From Bizionia argentinensis JUB59 (lineage in GTDB: Bacteria; Bacteroidota; Bacteroidia; Flavobacteriales; Flavobacteriaceae): 64,000 nucleotides of DNA. A model generated the notes under the pieces. It saw nothing but the letters and a program-made list of their open reading frames with translations. It was not told the origin of the DNA and searched no databases. This document shows, in pieces, positions 61,750-64,000 of the stretch. The position numbers were made by a program, and so were the translations under genes. The stretch spans positions 62,001-126,000 of the forward strand of contig NZ_AFXZ01000012.1 of the NCBI RefSeq assembly GCF_000224335.1, in the 5' to 3' direction. Each line of letters opens with the position of its first letter. Within the stretch, counting starts at the first letter, position 1.

Positions 61750-64000
61750 TTAGTCTTCCGACTTGTTTTTAAACTGATCAAACTGACTTTGAGTAACTTC
61801 TCGTGGCCAAGAATTGTTAGAAGTATCAACATCGGCAGTTTCTAAATTAGGATCGACTGTAATTTTCACAATCTCCTTATCTGAAGCTATTGCTTTACTT
61901 ACTTCTTTATCGTTTAAACGCCATATTTGCGCTGGATATCTCTCTGTTTTAGAAGTCCCATCAGCATACTTATACTCAACGATTATAGGCATTACCAATC
62001 CTCCTGGCTTCTCAAAGGTAACACTATAGAAGTATTTTGGTTGCTTGATATTTTTACGTTCTTCTGGCGAAAAGTTATCCATAACATATTCATTTAGAGT
62101 TGGTGAGTTTTCTAATAAAGTCCCATTTTTCATGTTCTCGTTAAAATCTTCACTTCCTTCTTCAACCATATATACTAATGGCGGTAAATCGCTCATTTTC
62201 ATACCCCGTTGTTTCACCATTTCTTTAACTTGAGCATTTGGTTCGGCGGAGACGTAATACTTCTTCACTTCTTTCACACCCATATCCACATAGTCTGTTG
62301 TATAAAACCAACCTCTCCAAAACCAATCTAAATCGAATGCCGAAGCATCTTCCATGGTTCTAAAGAAATCTTCTGGTGTTGGGTGCTTAAACATCCAACG
62401 GTGCGCGTATTCTCTAAAAGCATAATCAAACAACTCACGACCCATTACGGTTTCTCTTAAAATATTAAGTGCTGTTGCCGGTTTTCCGTATGCATTATTT
62501 CCAAATTGGTAGGTGTTTAGACCTTTTGTCATAATTGGCGCAATATAATCTTGATCTCCGCCCATGTAAGGAACAATATTAACAGCAGGCCCGCGGCTTG
62601 AAGGATATTTATCATCACTTTCTGATAAGGCTGTTGGGTGCGATACCCCAAAATCTTGTTCAGCAACATACTGTAAAAAGGTGTTTAAACCTTCGTCCAT
62701 CCACGTCCATTGACGCTCATCACTATTAACAATCATAGGAAAAAAGTTATGTCCTACCTCATGAATAATTACGCTAATCATACCGTATTTAGTACGATCA
62801 CTATATTTTCCATCCTTATCTGGTCTACCATAGTTAAAACAAATCATTGGATATTCCATTCCTTGTTGCTTGGCATGAACCGAAATTGCTTTGTGGTAAG
62901 GATAATCAAAAGTCATACGAGAATATGATTTTAACGTGGTTGCCACAGCATAAGTAGACCATTCTTCCCATAAAGGATTTCCTTCTTTAGGATACATTGA
63001 AACCGCCATGACATCTTGATCGCCAATTTTAACAGCCATCATATCCCAAATATATTTTCTAGACGATGCGAAGGCAAAATCACGTACATTTTCTGCAGAG
63101 AATTTCCACGTTTTCGTCCCTTTTGCACGGCCCTTTTCAGCTTTTTCAGCTTCCTCTTGAGTTACAATGAAAACTGGTTTATCGTAAGATTTTTTAGCTT
63201 TTTCAAAACGCTTCATCATGTCTTTCGTAAACACGTCTTTACGGTTTGTTAATTTTCCTGTAGCATCCAGAATATGATCTGAAGGCACGGTAATATTCAC
63301 TTCAAAGTTTCCAAAAGGTAAAGCATACTCATCACGTCCCCAGAATTGAGAGTTCTGCCAACCCTCTACATCATTATAAACCGCCATTCTTGGATAGAAT
63401 TGCGCTATAATATAGTTTCTGTTGTCTTCTTCAGGAAATGATTCATAACCAGAACGTCCACCCATATTAACATAATCGTTAATATTATACCACCACTTAA
63501 GTGAGAAACTGAATTTTTCACCTGTTTTTAATACTTGTGGCAATTCCACACGCATCATGGTATTATTAATCATGTGAGCTAAAGGTTTTCCGCTTGTATC
63601 TGTTATGGATTCAATTTTAAAACCACCATCAAAACCATCTGTCATATAGGTTGAAGCAAAGCTTCCTGCTTGTTGTGCAGGTGGCACCCCACTACCTTCA
63701 ATTAAAGGAGATTCGGAATCTTTAGCACGCATATTTTGATCCAATTGTACCCATAAATATTTTAATTGATCAGGGGAATTATTGGTATACGTAATCGTTT
63801 CATAACCAGAAATTATGGCTTTATCATCATCCAGGGTTATATCCATTTTATAATCTGCTTGTTGCTGATAATAAGATGGGCCTGGGGCTCCAGAAGCAGT
63901 TCTGAACATATTCGGTGTTGAAAACTCGTCATACAATTGTTTGAATTTGTTGGTGTTTGTATGACCGGGTTTACGCTCTGGCTTTTGTGCCTCATCTTGG
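61750..64000 (-). CDS. M1-family metallopeptidase, N-terminus beyond the window
   Basis: The frame stays open to the right edge (reading QKPERKPGHTNTNKFKQLYDEF before the first internal start), so the gene is truncated at its 5' end by a few dozen codons including its likely signal peptide. The M1 zinc site is visible as MISVIIHEVGHNFFPMIVNSDERQWTWMDEGLNTFLQYVAE: HExxH and the downstream Glu 19 residues later. A beta-rich N-terminal domain precedes it and a non-helical C-terminal extension follows. It is a large exported aminopeptidase-like enzyme, with the usual GAMEN replaced by a less recognisable loop. Confidence 0.88.
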   Translation of the reverse strand, partial: QDEAQKPERKPGHTNTNKFKQLYDEFSTPNMFRTASGAPGPSYYQQQADYKMDITLDDDKAIISGYETITYTNNSPDQLKYLWVQLDQNMRAKDSESPLIEGSGVPPAQQAGSFASTYMTDGFDGGFKIESITDTSGKPLAHMINNTMMRVELPQVLKTGEKFSFSLKWWYNINDYVNMGGRSGYESFPEEDNRNYIIAQFYPRMAVYNDVEGWQNSQFWGRDEYALPFGNFEVNITVPSDHILDATGKLTNRKDVFTKDMMKRFEKAKKSYDKPVFIVTQEEAEKAEKGRAKGTKTWKFSAENVRDFAFASSRKYIWDMMAVKIGDQDVMAVSMYPKEGNPLWEEWSTYAVATTLKSYSRMTFDYPYHKAISVHAKQQGMEYPMICFNYGRPDKDGKYSDRTKYGMISVIIHEVGHNFFPMIVNSDERQWTWMDEGLNTFLQYVAEQDFGVSHPTALSESDDKYPSSRGPAVNIVPYMGGDQDYIAPIMTKGLNTYQFGNNAYGKPATALNILRETVMGRELFDYAFREYAHRWMFKHPTPEDFFRTMEDASAFDLDWFWRGWFYTTDYVDMGVKEVKKYYVSAEPNAQVKEMVKQRGMKMSDLPPLVYMVEEGSEDFNENMKNGTLLENSPTLNEYVMDNFSPEERKNIKQPKYFYSVTFEKPGGLVMPIIVEYKYADGTSKTERYPAQIWRLNDKEVSKAIASDKEIVKITVDPNLETADVDTSNNSWPREVTQSQFDQFKNKSED

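Noticed and set aside
1-64000. tRNA or rRNA genes
   Set aside because: No cloverleaf-like stretch or rRNA sequence was recognised by eye on either strand. A tRNA scan would be decisive.

Overview
The window is 64 kb of AT-rich chromosome from a member of the Bacteroidota, most likely a marine Flavobacteriaceae. Indicators are two proteins with C-terminal type IX secretion sorting domains, Bacteroidetes-type -7 promoter elements (TAnnTTTG) in front of many genes, A-rich ribosome binding sites, DUF4136, DUF1573 and M64 proteins, and a fused hypoxanthine phosphoribosyltransferase-adenylate kinase. The genus cannot be fixed from the sequence alone. No tRNA, rRNA, CRISPR array, integrase or complete insertion sequence was found.

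Layout. 1-4.2 kb: end of an alpha-2-macroglobulin-like protein, a small secreted protein and an M64 metallopeptidase with a sorting tail. 4.2-7.7 kb, minus strand: DUF4136 lipoprotein, Kv-type ion channel, Obg GTPase and the HPRT-Adk fusion. 7.9-19.1 kb: purK-purE, an M3 peptidase, an ECF sigma factor with a small partner, a UbiA-like membrane protein, gcvP, a KAS III-like enzyme, a methyltransferase and a glycosyltransferase. 19.2-22.3 kb: a 1,000-residue secreted protein. 22.7-31.1 kb: an accessory peptide-natural-product island. 31.1-51.1 kb: core genes (valS, murB, lipA, gap, lpxK, msrA), two further ECF sigma factors and a hybrid histidine kinase. 51.2-60.5 kb: a kynurenine catabolic cluster. 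60.6-64 kb: an unknown protein, tatA and the start-truncated M1 metallopeptidase.

The island is the most interesting part. It has six small precursor genes with nearly invariant double-glycine leaders and unrelated cysteine-rich cores, one of only 52 codons, plus a C39-peptidase ABC exporter, an HlyD adaptor and a VKOR-thioredoxin protein suited to making disulfides. Every precursor gene has its own hairpin terminator and is preceded, 26-29 nt before its ATG, by an interleaved inverted repeat that reads as an H-type RNA pseudoknot. Both stems carry compensatory changes between copies. Five of the six copies also carry a TCGCGA- or TCGAG-centred palindrome just upstream. The island lies between intact valS and a decayed duplicate of the valS 3' end, as if it had entered through the end of that gene. 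A decayed HlyD tail inside the island shows past duplication.

The kynurenine cluster encodes kynureninase, kynurenine 3-monooxygenase, 3-hydroxyanthranilate dioxygenase, a carboxymuconate-semialdehyde decarboxylase-like enzyme, an aldehyde dehydrogenase and a RidA-family deaminase candidate: a route from kynurenine through 3-hydroxyanthranilate towards 2-aminomuconate and ring-carbon catabolism. A 20-bp palindromic repeat family is scattered through this cluster and, in two neighbouring genes, has become part of the protein N-terminus.
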